Shown here piece after piece: positions 22,486 through 34,097 of a stretch of DNA of 64,000 nucleotides. Below the pieces are notes generated by a model that saw only the letters and a program-made list of their open reading frames with translations, made no database searches and had not been told where the DNA came from. The stretch is from NCBI GenBank assembly GCA_030248195.1, contig JASAND010012426.1:1-64000 (forward strand), given 5' to 3'. Numbering within the stretch: position 1 is the first letter of the stretch; every line of letters starts with the position of its first letter. Origin of the DNA: Trissonchulus latispiculum (lineage: Eukaryota; Nematoda; Enoplea; Enoplida; Ironidae). The position numbers were made by a program, and so were the translations under genes.

Positions 22486-25213
22486 GGGCAATGGAAAACG
22501 GAGGAATAAGAGGAAATGTTATGTATAATTTTAAAGGAAGTCAGTTAATGCAAGAAAATCAACTTTTCTAAAATTATATTTAAATTATTTGGCAGAACTA
22601 AAATTTTGTTTTTAAGATTTTTTGACGTTTTTTGAAAAATCTTTTTTCATTAAAAAATGTTTTTAAGTTATCAACATCTCATTCAAACAGGTTTTAAATA
22701 CTGATTCTGCCGTGAATATAATTTTTATGTAAATATTAAACGACGTTTTTCACGTAAAAGTATGTATAGCTATATGTATCTTTATTTTTTGAAAAAATAT
22801 TTAAATAAGGTATTTTTGAATGTTTTCTTTGAATCCTCTTTTAAAATTTCAGATTGGTGACGTTCCGCTTATATTTTCTGTATGTAACCTATGTAATAAA
22901 TTTAAATTTTAGAAGATAAAATCGACTACTTACATAATCCTACTCCCTCTAAATTTTAAACTTAAGCCCTACGTTTTGAATATTCAGTGTAATGTTATTC
23001 AAAGAATTGGAAGAAATTTCCTTTATCGGGGCGGGGCGGTGCATTCAATGTCATTGAATGTCATTCAATCCTTAATGTGCCATCACAGCGCGTATGACAA
23101 CTATGATGTATTACAACTAGGAATACGCCGTCGTATAGTACGTCATTGTATGTTTAATGTAGCTTCTTCGAAGTGCTGAATTCTATTATTCTTATTCTGT
23201 TGTTGTACTGTTTATACTTGTTTGGAAATAGTTTTAACTGTTCAACTGTAGCCCCAAGACTCACCTGTGATTCTTTTGATTCTTCTCAGGAAAACACAAC
23301 TCTTAAAAGTTAAACAAAAAGGAGAGAACGGGCTAAAACTAGCGTTGCTAATAATGTTGTTCAGCGGCCTAATGTTTCATAGACAGTCTGGTGCTTCGGC
23401 CATCTTTTCACCAGCTATCCGACACCGAAGCTGAAATAAGAATTATTTGTAAACTTTTGAGGCAGCTGGTTGCTGGTGGACAGTTTCAAGGTGGTACCCT
23501 GAACAACTGTCCGCTTGTAATAGTGAAGTCTGGGAGTTCAACCACAGCACCACCACTACTACAGAGAACTGGCACAACATAAAGCGAACCTAACTGCTAA
23601 GGAGATATAGTCCAGGCGGCTCTCTTTTCAATCCCGGACGAGCCTCGCCAGGTTAGGGGGAGTATGAATTTTGGGAAGACGCCGGACCGACTGGCGTCTA
23701 AAGGAAAAGGGAGGATTGGACTAAAATACACACTCAGACATACCCCGAGCTCGCCTCGGAGTGCTTATCTAGAAGTTGAAGTTAGCTCCGGTCAGAAATA
23801 AGATTAAGTGCAGAATAATTAGGCAACTACGGATTTAACGAAAAGTAAAATTACGGCAATAAAATATATAGAGAAATATAGAAATAAAAAACAAACTTAC
23901 TGCCTACCAATAAGTATAAAATTGGGGGAGGGAAGACAAAACTATAGGAATCGGGGAAAAGGGGAGAAAATGGAGGAGAAATCGAAATTGAGCACGAATA
24001 GGGAAAAGGGGTAGTAGTTGAGTTTAGAAATAGATTAGAAATAAGTGTAGGGTTAGAAATCCCAAGAAAATAGCAGGAGTTCCGACAAACCCTAGGGCAA
24101 CTTAGAAAATGGGCAACCACTCGATACGAAAAAGCTTTCAATCTGAAGATGGGGTGACTGATGATTTCGAGTGGGAATGTGCATTGCGAAATAGGGACTG
24201 ATATAAGTAAATTTTCGTGCTCAATCTCCGGCAACCCAATTATAAAACAGTTTCCATGCAGTGTAATTCTTACGGTTATTACGAAATCAAATAGTTTTGA
24301 TGTTTTCACGAAGGTTCTAACCATAAAGATGGCGCCACATTATGAAGCTTACATTTTCGCATCCGAAAATACATCACAAATACCAGACACTCCAGTAAAT
24401 GCACCGATAACAATATTAAAAATTTTAAGGAGATTTTAAAGGTTTTACGGGGGATTTTGTGAGTTTTAAGGAGAAAATGACGAAACGCGTCATGAAAAGA
24501 AAGTAGAGGAGAAGTAGTTCCGCTACTGCCTATACTACACCCGACCTGCCAACATGACGTAACTGGACATTACTAGGTATTCAGATGAGGTGTAACGATC
24601 TTATTACCAAAAACAAGAATAGACTAGAATAGAAGCAGAGAACTTGAGTTTTTTCTAAGCAATTTTGGTAATAGTTTCGTATGCAGAATTTAGTAGTGTC
24701 GGCCTTCTGCTTCAGCTATTACCTTCTAGTGTTATTGACCGGCCTAAAGCTTTGTAGACCGATCGCATTTGGACGCTTGACTGTCTATAACCAGGGCTCG
24801 CTTCAATCAGACTGTTGGCTGACGGCGCGGTGAAGCCAAACCCCTGCTAGCTTTTTCATGGGATTAGCATAAAAATATATTCGCATAATTAAAAAATCAT
24901 TTTACGGAGGGACCTTAACCAATGAATGTAGGGAGCAAAATTGTTTTGTTTTATATATACTGATTTAGCGGTACATTTTTGCTGCAGCAATGTCTATATA
25001 AGGAACCGTCTTGGCTTTCTTTCTTTTCTTTTCTTTTCAGTGAACTTTTTTTAATTGAAACAAATTTGAAAAAATCAAATTCATGTGAAGAAGCTGATTT
25101 TTTAAGTTATGAAATATTAGTAGACGCCAGTTTGTGTAAAATTAGTCCATGTCCCATACGTATTGTATCCAAAACATCAGCTAATTTCGACAAGAATTGC
25201 GATAGTTGTTATA
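22486..25213. other. Non-coding right-arm sequence
   Basis: AT-rich sequence mirroring 10475-13224. Apart from the LTR-like piece I see no gene; short ORFs here are not conserved in frame between the two arms. Confidence 0.5.
23600..24640 (-). mobile_element. LTR-like fragment with tRNA-Pro-like primer site (right-arm copy)
   Basis: Inverted counterpart of 11100-12075. The primer-site complement AATCCCGGACGAGCCTCGCC is at about 23620-23640. Same uncertainty over LTR borders. No coding region. Confidence 0.35.
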
Positions 25214-25420
25214 TATAAAGTTTTCGTGGCTATGACTTATACTGCGCCCGCAACGAATTTTTAAACAATTTTCCAATTTAGCTGGTTTTTGGCTAGTTTA
25301 CACTGGTTTCAGCAAATGAATGTGACATGGCACAACTCAAAACACAGCTAAAATAGAGAAACTCTTTGATAATTCATTGCGGGCGCAATTGTAAGTCGTA
25401 GCCAAGAAAACTTTATGTCT
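25214..25420. mobile_element. Foldback MITE, about 205 bp (right-arm copy)
   Basis: Counterpart of 10271-10474, same AAAGTTTTC...GAAAACTTT ends and near-complete self-complementarity. Confidence 0.7.
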
Positions 25421-26478
25421 TTGGATTTAGCCCACGTCTGCCCACGCCCATAATTCTGTTATGATATTATTCCTTACATTGACTTTTCCACTTTCAATAA
25501 CTTGCAGATAAGTTTTAGGACCGCTTTAAAAATGATTTGTTCAAACAAGACTTTCAGTAATGGCGGCGCCCAGTACACTTATTATATGATATGTACTGAT
25601 CGGATAATAAAGTTAATTTTTTGTTATGTAAACGGTTTTAGCTGTAAACACAAGTGATTCAAGCTTTCTATTTTGCAAATCAAGCTCTCCTGGATGCACA
25701 AGAGTTGGTGCTCTGGGGCCGTATTCACAAAGCTTTTAGTGGCTGTTTTAGGGACACTTTTAGTGTTAGTGGACACTTAAAACTTTTAGGCGTATTCACG
25801 AAATTTTAGTATACTTACTTTAGGGCCCTAAGTTTAGGGACACTTTTAGCATTTTAGGGACTGTTTTAGTGACCATTTTAAGAGTGATTTCATACTAAAA
25901 AGTAACACTTGATTCACGAAAGCATTTAAGGGACTGAACTGTCACTAAAATTTTAGAGACCTCGGAGGTCCCTAAAACGTTGACTAGTGTTCCTTATTCG
26001 AGCATAGCTCACTCAAATTTCTACCAATCCGCTTAAAATTTTTTGTGGATGCACTGCACACATTAAGGAATCCATCTATATAAAAATTTTTGATTTTATC
26101 GAAATTTTATTTTTGGCCAAAATTTGTGAGGGACCCCAGCAAACAACCAACTCTAAGCTCTTGCTATTAATTTATTTGTGTAAAATTATGAACGATTGTT
26201 CACATTATGTTCTGTGTAGTAAAACGTTAGGCATTTGTAAGTCTGAAATAATTATATACAGGTTAGTATATAAATTTTACTAGCGGTACATAATATTTTG
26301 CGGGTTCAAATTCCATCGGAGATCCGAATTTCGTTGGAGCAACCTGGCTTTTGAGCCACTGACGTTAAATGCAGAAGTATCACTGAGCCTCTTGTCTGAA
26401 AATTACTTTGAATAATAAGCAAACTATTTAAAAACAGTATTAATTTCACCTTTATTCAGTGGTTTATCTTCCGCATTT

Positions 26479-26793
26479 TTATTTCAAAGACAATGTTTGC
26501 AAACAAAGAAACAAGCAAAGTTTTACTGATGAAGACATTCGCAGCGGTTGGCTATGAACTGAGCTAAAAGTAGGTTCTGGCAAAGCTCGTTTGAAAGCTG
26601 TGCCAGTAGCGTCCAAATTTTCAATATTTGGCGGTTGGAAGTCCTCCACTTCATCATCAAAATCAGGCAACTTAAACTTAATAGCTAAGTTGTGTAGGAC
26701 AGCGCAAGCAACGATCCGTCTGCATACTCGGCCTGGTTCTTGCCGAATTTCGCTGTGCAAACACCGGAACCTACGAGCCGGACCGTTCAGCTT
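26479..26793 (-). pseudogene. Harbinger (DDE_Tnp_4-like) transposase, C-terminal fragment
   Basis: About 105 residues with the hallmark C-terminal motif RIVACAVLHNLAIKF, preceded by RRFRCLHSEI and followed by an acidic DFDDEVEDF stretch, then a stop. The N-terminal side is cut by a TTAA-target insertion at 26792, and no upstream catalytic exon was found beyond the insertion. The left arm lost this segment. Non-functional remnant of the host element's nuclease. Confidence 0.8.
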
Positions 26794-26795
26794 AA

Positions 26796-27777
26796 GGTGG
26801 TGATTCCTTTTGGGCACATATTTTTGGTTGACTGTTCAAATCAAGTTGAAATTTGATGCAACTTTCCAAAATAAGTTCTTTTAGCATTCTAACACCCTCC
26901 GCGCAATCCCGCTTCAAAAACTTTGACGTCTCCGTTCAGGGCGGTTTTTGCCAATTTCTGACACTTAGGCAGTAGCTGCATAGCTATAATTGTATGCATT
27001 CAAAAGATCTTGTCGTGCTCTACATTTTTGCTTTTTGAAGCTCCTTTCTAGCTTTTCTCTATAGTGAGATATAGCTGATTTTCTTATTTTGGCGTTGAAA
27101 ACTGGTCATTTTTGCAGAAATCAAATAATCCGCCATTTCTTGAGCTACGCAAGCCGTAAAATTAAACAAAGGGTGTCAATTTGAAGGTCTCGTCGAGGCC
27201 GATTATCCTTGATATTATAATCTTCTAACTGCTATCCCGTACGCTGCAGTCTTAAAAAATGTAGTTTTTGCAACAACATATCCAATTTTTTCCAGCGATT
27301 GTGGAGCATTCACTATGCAAGCTAGAGGGTTGCCACTCACTGGACGTGTTTTACACAAAGATACCCAGGGACCCTTTTTTAGTTGCCCCGATTGCTGCTT
27401 TCTAGCTAAAGTTGTAGCTTGCCAAAGTTGGGAAAAGTAGGCAAAATCCGGGTTGCGCTTACATTTTAGTTAATTTCTTTATAACGAAAAGCGGTTTCAT
27501 AATAATTAAAAAAGGGTCCCCAGCTATTTAATAGTGGAATCGAATGATACGGCTGACGCCTCATGAAAAAATTTACTTTAGTCTGCAAAAAATTTGGAAA
27601 ATTAAATTACTTCGAAAATGCAGTAAAATAATTTCCAAGAACTAAAGTTTGGTTTACTGTATTCATTAGAAAGAGAAAATGTTAAGCTCCATTTTGTTAT
27701 AAAAATGGCTTCTTAACTCCAAGGAATGAATGAGTAATAACAGGTCAAATTTGATGTCTCTAAAAGGAATCACCACC
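26796..27777. mobile_element. TTAA-target TIR element, 0.98 kb (right-arm copy)
   Basis: Starts GGTGGTGATTCCTTTT after TTAA (26792-26795) and ends AAAAGGAATCACCACC before a decayed TTAA (GAAA, 27778-27781). It sits inside the Harbinger transposase. Confidence 0.65.
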
Positions 27778-27781
27778 GAAA

Positions 27782-30475
27782 GGTGGTGGTATCCTCTTGC
27801 GCAGTTCTTTTGTGGTGATTTTTCGAAACGCTATGACTTTCGCAATTTTGGAGTTTGAAAGAGATTTATACATCGTTTTAAAGCTTATAATCTATACGTA
27901 CATTCACAAGATCTTACGAAAGTAGCAAAATTAGCAAAAGAAATAGCAAAACATTTGAGGCATACTGACATCTGACAAGCGAAATATAGACCAAAAATTT
28001 TTGAACATCGATTTCTCAAAACTGTAGAATTTTCTTCTTGTGCCATGATATGAAGGGCATGTGAGCCATATTTTTTGGATTTGGATCAACAAGTCTCAAT
28101 ACTCAAGAAAATCCGGCAAATGTGCAAAATGGCAAATGGCATTTAACTTTTAACTTTTAACTTAAATAAGAGCTTAGCTGTAAAATGCGGGACTGGTCTT
28201 AGAATGTTAAAGAGCACTAAAATAACACATCCGGAAAGCTTCATCCTCTTACATGACGAATTGGAGCCTGTAAGGTCAAATTTACACAAAGCGATACCAG
28301 TAGCTAAGGTGCTGGTTTCCTTTCGGGTATTTTTGAGTCATGCGGCTTTAATCCATTACGTAAATGTACATCTTACGAAATAACCTATTTCCGTGCTCTT
28401 TAACACTCCGGGACCAGTACCGTATTTTTCGTCCAAAAGATAAGAAAGTTTTGGTTTTAGGCCTTAGGCTCCCAACAAGTCGACCAGACACAGGATTGGT
28501 TGTTGAAAGAGGACACGAAAATGATCATTTTTGCTCTTAAAACCTTTGAAAAATCATCAGTGATTAAGTCAATATCTATAAGCAAAAAAACCATCTTGAG
28601 GGTCAAAATGTGTAATGAGGCGGCGTGACGTCAGTCCTCTAAAAATATTTATGTATGTGTGTGAATTTATTTTAGGATGAGATTATGTTAGAAATGGTAT
28701 TTTAGGAGTGAAGTGTAATGTGTATAATTTATATTGAAAGTGTGTTTTAAAATAAGTTCGAAATTATTGTGCGAAATTCATGTGTGAAAGTCTTATGCTT
28801 GAGTTTTTGTGTACCTATGTGTAAATTACGTATATGTGTGTCAGCCAGCCTAGCCAATAGGTGGCGCTGTTGAGACGTCTATTTTTGTGAGATGCCTCTC
28901 CCAGCATCTAGTCTGTCAAGGGGGTCTCAAAATGGGCCAATCAAATCCTTCCACGCTGGCAAAAACTAGTTCTCCTTTAGACTTTTAAAAACCTATTCAG
29001 TCTTGTATCTTTCTTTCAAACTGAGTGGTCGTGCGTATTTTTATGCTCCCCCTTTGATGCCCAATTATTTGCTGTGTTTATATTATCTTTATTACAAGCT
29101 TAAAGTGGGTACCACTTTAAGTTATTCGTGAGCTCCAGGGTGACCCTGTAGAGCCACTCCAGTGTCTTTAATTATTTCTTGCAGGTACATTTTTAACTCA
29201 AGCTTTCTCTTTTGAAGTAGTCTTACTTTTATTATAAGTTTCTAAAAAGTTCTCCGAAAGTTTAGATTCTCTTTTCGTGGTTAGTTTTCTTCTAGTTTAT
29301 TCATTGTAGTGTCTTTGTTTGGTAAGAGTTATTCTGTATTTTGTATATCATCTCTCTATTTGTCGGTCTATTGTTTAGTTAGGCTATTCCATTCACTGTA
29401 GTTTATTCAAAAATTTCTGTACGCTTTTCGGGGTTCGCCCCATTTGTCCAGCATAATTTTCAAGTAAATGTGGTCTCTTTTTGGACCATTTTAGGGTGTC
29501 GTTTTAGCCTAGGTTTTTGTATTAGAACTGTGTATTAGGTAAGTAGGGCTTTTCTAAGGAATATTTGGGTAGGTAGTTAGTTATTTTTAAGCATGTACAT
29601 TTCAGCAAATTTGGGGTAGGTTTCTATTTGAGTCGTTGCTCCTCATCGGTGGTTAAACTCCATTCGGTAGGATTCACTTAGGTTAATTTGGCGAGGTTAG
29701 TTAGGTCGACTGGAACTACATCTCCTCCAGGTTCGACGTTCTCCTTGTGCACAGTTTCCCACTCGTAAAGCTTGGTCGGTACACTTCCAACTTTACAAAT
29801 GGCCATTTTTGAGGAAATCAGTTTTTTAAAATTACTGCCACATGTTAAGGGCAAAGTTGGCTTATTTATACTCAATCGATACAGCGTAATGCCCATTTAA
29901 TGAATGCCTTAGCCGGATTTTATTGCTTTAAGCTTGAAGTTTGGTCGAAAAACCTTCGAAAAAGCGATTTCTCAAAAACTACACGACGGATTCCTGAGAT
30001 TTTTGGCAGAATCGATATTCGCACTTTTGAGGAGGGACGTTTTTCTTGGTTTGGACTAAAACGTATCCAGTTACAAAAAAACTCAATCCGAAGTTGCGAA
30101 ACCTCGTGTCACCGCGCATTTGGCCGATTTTCACGAACGTTAAGACCTGCTGAGCCGAATCCAAAAAACGTCCCTCGGCCCATAAGTCCTTCATATCATG
30201 GCACAAAGAGAACTTTTGGCCGATTTTTCAGTTTTGAGAAATAGGTGTTCAAAAATTTTTAGTCTGTATTCATCCTGTTAGATGTCAGCACGTCAAAGAA
30301 TTTTTACTATGTTTTTCCAATTTGCCAGTTTCGTAAGCTCATGAGAATGTACAGATAATAAGCTTTAAAACGATATATAAAGCTCTTTCCAACTCCCAAA
30401 ATTGCGAAAGTTATAGTGTTTCAAAAAATTACCATCAAGGCACTGCACAAAAGGATACCACCACCTTAAGTGCCA
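27782..30475. mobile_element. TTAA-target TIR element (right-arm copy), interrupted by a solo LTR
   Basis: Ends GGTGGTGGTATCC and inverted, with TTAA at 30476-30479. It matches 7269-8759 except for the 1187-bp LTR insertion at 28611. Confidence 0.7.
28611..29797. mobile_element. Solo LTR, 1187 bp, with 4-bp target duplication
   Basis: Begins TGTAATGAGG and ends ACTTTACA, i.e. canonical TG...CA with a TGTAA/TTACA terminal inverted repeat. AATG lies on both sides (28607-28610 and 29798-29801). The left arm keeps the uninterrupted site (TCAAAAATGGCCATTTTG, about 7924-7941). No internal coding region, so this is an LTR-LTR recombination product of an insertion younger than the palindrome. Gypsy or BEL type; undecided. 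Confidence 0.85.
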
Positions 30476-31700
30476 GTGACCAAACCCGAAACCAATAGCA
30501 ATTGTGAACTGACTCCAAGATTTGGAATCAGTTTCAGTAAAATGTCATAATTTTACGATTATATAGAGCAAACCTCATCTTCTTGATATCATTCTGTTAT
30601 GATATTTATTCTGATTAGAGCATGTGATGGATGTAGACAACAGCCAATTAGAGCCAATTACAGCAGAAGCTGCCTCTCTAACTAAATTTGATTTGATGTT
30701 GATAACGTCTCCCACCCCTAATGAAAATATTGAAGATTTTGGCGCCAAATTTGAATCGCAAAATTATTCCCATTATTCCCATTGTCTGGACGACGCAATC
30801 TAAAACTAGCCGCTGCAACTAGGAGACTGTCTGTTAATTTGGGTCTCGCTTTGCAACTATAATGAAAGAAAAGAAAGCGGACGTTGATACCTGCCAATCA
30901 AAGCTAACAATGAGCAAGAAAAATTTCTCAGAATACTAACATTTGCTACATTGAAATATGTATCCAAGCATACAAGGAATGATCTTGAAATGTGAAATTA
31001 TCAACATAGGTTCGCAAAATCTCACGTAGCCAGTAGTCACATATATGCTTTTTAAATGGAAAAATAATAACAACAATAATAATAATATTACTTAGTGCGC
31101 ACCATGAACAAACTTTTTCGCTAACTTTGTAGCATTTTTTGTGCTCTTTTCAACCATAATAAAATTATTGCAGTTCACCGACCCGAATGTTCAGGAAATA
31201 TTTTTCAAACATTTAAATTTTGATGTCATTTCAAAACATGAAAAATTAAATTTCAATTTAAACGTTTAAAAATAGTTTCTGAACTATTACTTAGGTTAAC
31301 TTCAGTAATTTTATTATGGTTAGAAAGAGCACAAAAAACGCAACAAAGTTAATGGAAAAGTTTGTTAATGGTGCCCGCTAGCTTGTAGTAATATAATTAA
31401 CTTTAATATCTGAAGCTTGTTTCTGGACTCAGCGTAGCTGCTGCTGTCCACTAACTTTAGGGCCCTAGGTTTAGTAGCCCTTGAAATTATTACGTGAATA
31501 AGATCGCCCTTCACTAAAGTGAGGACCCTAAATGTAGTGTCACTTAAACCTAAAAAGGGACACTTTTTAGTGGAGCTTTGTGAATACGGCCCCTGATTAC
31601 AGGCTGTTAAGCTAAGCTTCTTATTAAGGAATTTAGGCAATCATTCCGCAATGCAGATAATAAAATTAAAGCGCTATTAGAAGCCTAGCAAAGGTTTAAG

Positions 31701-32355
31701 CAAGAGTCCATAATTTATTCCTTTATATTATAAAAGAAGAGTAAGCCACTAGAGGGCTACTCTTCTTGGCATTGCGTAACGGTGCTCCGCCCACAATACG
31801 CGAATGTTCCCCCGTTTGGTGGGAGGTCGACAAGCATACCCTCTCCCCGTTTGATGTGGGGGGGGGGGGTAGGCACAGGCGGTCCCTGTTTGGTGGGGGG
31901 GTATGCAAAAAGGGTCCCCGTTTGGTGGGGGGGGGGTGTAGGCAGAATGGGGTCCCCGTTTGGGGGAGGGAGTCGCCAAGTCAGGCTAAGATTGGATGAA
32001 TCTGATTGGCTGTAGTAGACCCCCAAACGGGGACCTCTTTTTTCTACCCCCCCACACAACGGGTACCGTTCATTGCTACCCCCCCCCCTCCAAACGGGGA
32101 CCTATATTTGCTACCCCCCACCAAACGGAGACCCACTTGCGAATAGAACAAAAACTACCGTAATCCTCTGCTCTACTCCCCCCCACCAAATGGAGAGGGG
32201 GTTTCTGCAATCTGATTGGCTGTTGGGTGCCCCGTCACCAAACGGCGGAACATTCGCGTATTGTGGGCGGAGCGCCGTTACGCAATGCCGAGAAGAGGAG
32301 CCCTCTAGTGGCTTACTCTTCTTCTTCTTATATATAGTGGAATTATGCACTCTTG
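31701..32355. mobile_element. TIR element, 655 bp, with 7-bp target duplication and G-rich minisatellite core
   Basis: Ends CAAGAGTCCATAATT and inverted AATTATGCACTCTTG, flanked by GTTTAAG (31694-31700 and 32356-32362). Longer inverted blocks include AGTAAGCCACTAGAGGGC and GCGTATTGTGGGCGGAGC. The centre is an array of CCCCACCAAACGGGGA-like units in both orientations. Open frames across it are repeat artefacts. A 220-bp relative lies at 41629-41848. Confidence 0.85.
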
Positions 32356-32362
32356 GTTTAAG

Positions 32363-34059
32363 ACTTTCATTTGCTTACAGTGCCGAATTGCTTAAGCCTG
32401 GAATTGAACCTCAAATTTCCAGCCTAACTTGGCTGGTTGAACTCGATAGCCATGAGTCGAAAAATTAGGCCGACAGAGCCTTAAGCTGATCCGCGAAATA
32501 TCTTTGTAGTACAACTTTCGGAACTTTCTCGCCTGACTCTGAGACCCCTCCAGAGCTCAAGCATTTTGTAGCTTAATCAAAGAACGGGCCAATAATAAGG
32601 ACGGGCATTTTAACCGCGCAGAGTTTTTAAACATCGAATAATCGTTTCGACTTCACGAGTTAGTCTGTTTTCGTCTTATTTTGATTTGTTTGATTCCTTT
32701 ACACCTTAGCTTATACGGAGCTTATATATACGAAAGGCTAGTCCAAAAAGAGTTATCGAATTTTTGCTCTACTACTCAGAAATTCCTATATCCAGCTTTT
32801 CAACAAAATCGACTCCCTTTCCTTGAGAAACTAATTCAGAAAACTCCAAATTTGTTAACTGAAAATTTACACTGTAAATTTTCCGTTAACAAATTACAGT
32901 GGAAATTTTCGTAACCATGTCAAACTTTACCGTGATTGTTCCCGCTAACAGTTGTGAGGACTAGAGTAATCAAACCTCAACCCATAATGTAACTAAATCC
33001 ATGTGTAAGAGAAAAACGAAATTTCGAAACCACTCCACTAGAGAACAGGCAATAATTTTGTGCAAAATGAACTTATTTTGACCATATTTACGGTAAATAT
33101 AGACCTGCTGCGAGTATATAAACATTTTTATGTCTGTACATTAGGGTTCCGTATTGGAAAGAGGGAGGCTTGCCGAAAATATCTAGAGGCACTTGCGAGG
33201 GGGCATGTACCATAACGCAAACTAGGTGAGTTAATGTGAAATAAATAAATAAATAAATAAAATGTGCAACCTTGTAAAAATTGCAAGCAATTCTTAGATT
33301 TTGAGGAAGCGAAGTCTGATCAAGATCCATGTTTATTAAGCAGAAGCAGAAGTCTTCGATTTTTTGAACTTAGACTTTTTCGATTTCTTGAATCCTATTT
33401 GTAACAGTAATTGAAGCTAACACATAGGACACAGTTTTTATTTAAATTCGTATGGAAAAGCGTGAAAGCATGTGCAAATCATACGTCAAAACCATACATG
33501 AACATAGGGTCAGATGTCAGAGGTCTGGGGGCTTGTCCCAAGAAAATTCTCAGGGGGCTTGTGCCTTGAACCTAAATTTTCAAGGGGGCTTTTACCATAA
33601 GCATAAATTAACGCTAATAGTAATATAAGCTCAAAATCTTTAAAGAATTTTAAAGAAAATTGACAATTTTTAGAAAAAATTTAAAATTTTGATCGAATTT
33701 TTGGAAAAAATAGGAAATTTTTTGGAATTTTGGTGTGAATACCTTCTTTTTCCGGCCATTTCTGCTTATCCCTTGCCCAATCCTTCCTTACCCCTTGCCC
33801 CTGGCGGCGATAGGGCTTGTACCTTGTCCGGGTTGGGGGGGGCTTGGACCCTACACGATGCCCCCCGTGTTAACCTATGGTAAAAACCGATTATAGTAGA
33901 CAAGCGAGCCGCGCCGTGGCGCAGCAGGAAAAACTGGTCCAAAACAAGCGCTTAGCCCGTTCGACATGACCAATATTGTATTAAAACGAAAGCTCTGAAA
34001 TGCACCAAATTGTTAACTAGTTAATTAAGCATAATACTAATTAACAATTTATCATTTCA
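32363..34059. other. Intergenic region, no gene recognised
   Basis: Holds (AAAT)n at 33239-33262 and a tRNA-like stretch near 32380-32500 with a GGTTCAATTCC-type B box on the minus strand, possibly a SINE remnant. A run of GGGGGCTTG-type repeats lies at 33525-33600. No ORF with recognisable features. Confidence 0.5.
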
Positions 34060-34060
34060 G
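34052..34060 (+). promoter_or_regulatory. Probable 3' splice site of a leader intron
   Basis: TCATTTCAG at 34052-34060, preceded by ATACTAATTAAC (branch-point-like), 37 bases before the F-box gene ATG. It suggests that the transcript has an upstream non-coding exon. Confidence 0.4.
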
Positions 34061-34097
34061 AATTGCCTGAAACGATTTACGATCCACTTTTTCTGTC

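Larger units (their letters stand above)
18449..31555. repeat. Right arm of the giant inverted duplication
   Basis: Reverse-complement partner of bases 1-17308. Private to this arm are a solo LTR (28611-29797) and a segment carrying a Harbinger transposase fragment (about 25897-26754). It keeps the intact, empty target site for the 6.2 kb element at 30798-30806. After subtracting private insertions both arms are about 11.1 kb, so they are co-linear. Beyond 31555 homology cannot be tested, because the partner would lie upstream of the window. Confidence 0.93.
25716..31592 (-). mobile_element. PIF/Harbinger-type element, complete, heavily nested
   Basis: Perfect TIRs GGGCCGTATTCACAAAGC at 25716 and inverted at 31592. 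The 3-bp direct repeat CTG flanks it (25713-25715 and 31593-31595), and Harbinger elements make 3-bp duplications. Sub-terminal TTTTAGGGACACT-like repeats occur near both ends. It contains the transposase fragment at 26479-26793, two TTAA elements and, inside one of them, a solo LTR. The CTG target differs from the usual TWA, so the superfamily call rests mainly on the transposase. Confidence 0.75.

Noticed and set aside
31723..32350. Several Pro/Gly-rich ORFs over the G-rich region
   Set aside because: They exist in all frames of a minisatellite inside a MITE.
33900..33965. tRNA-like start (GCGCCGTGGCGCAGCAGG)
   Set aside because: No box B or acceptor stem follows; insufficient for a tRNA or SINE call.
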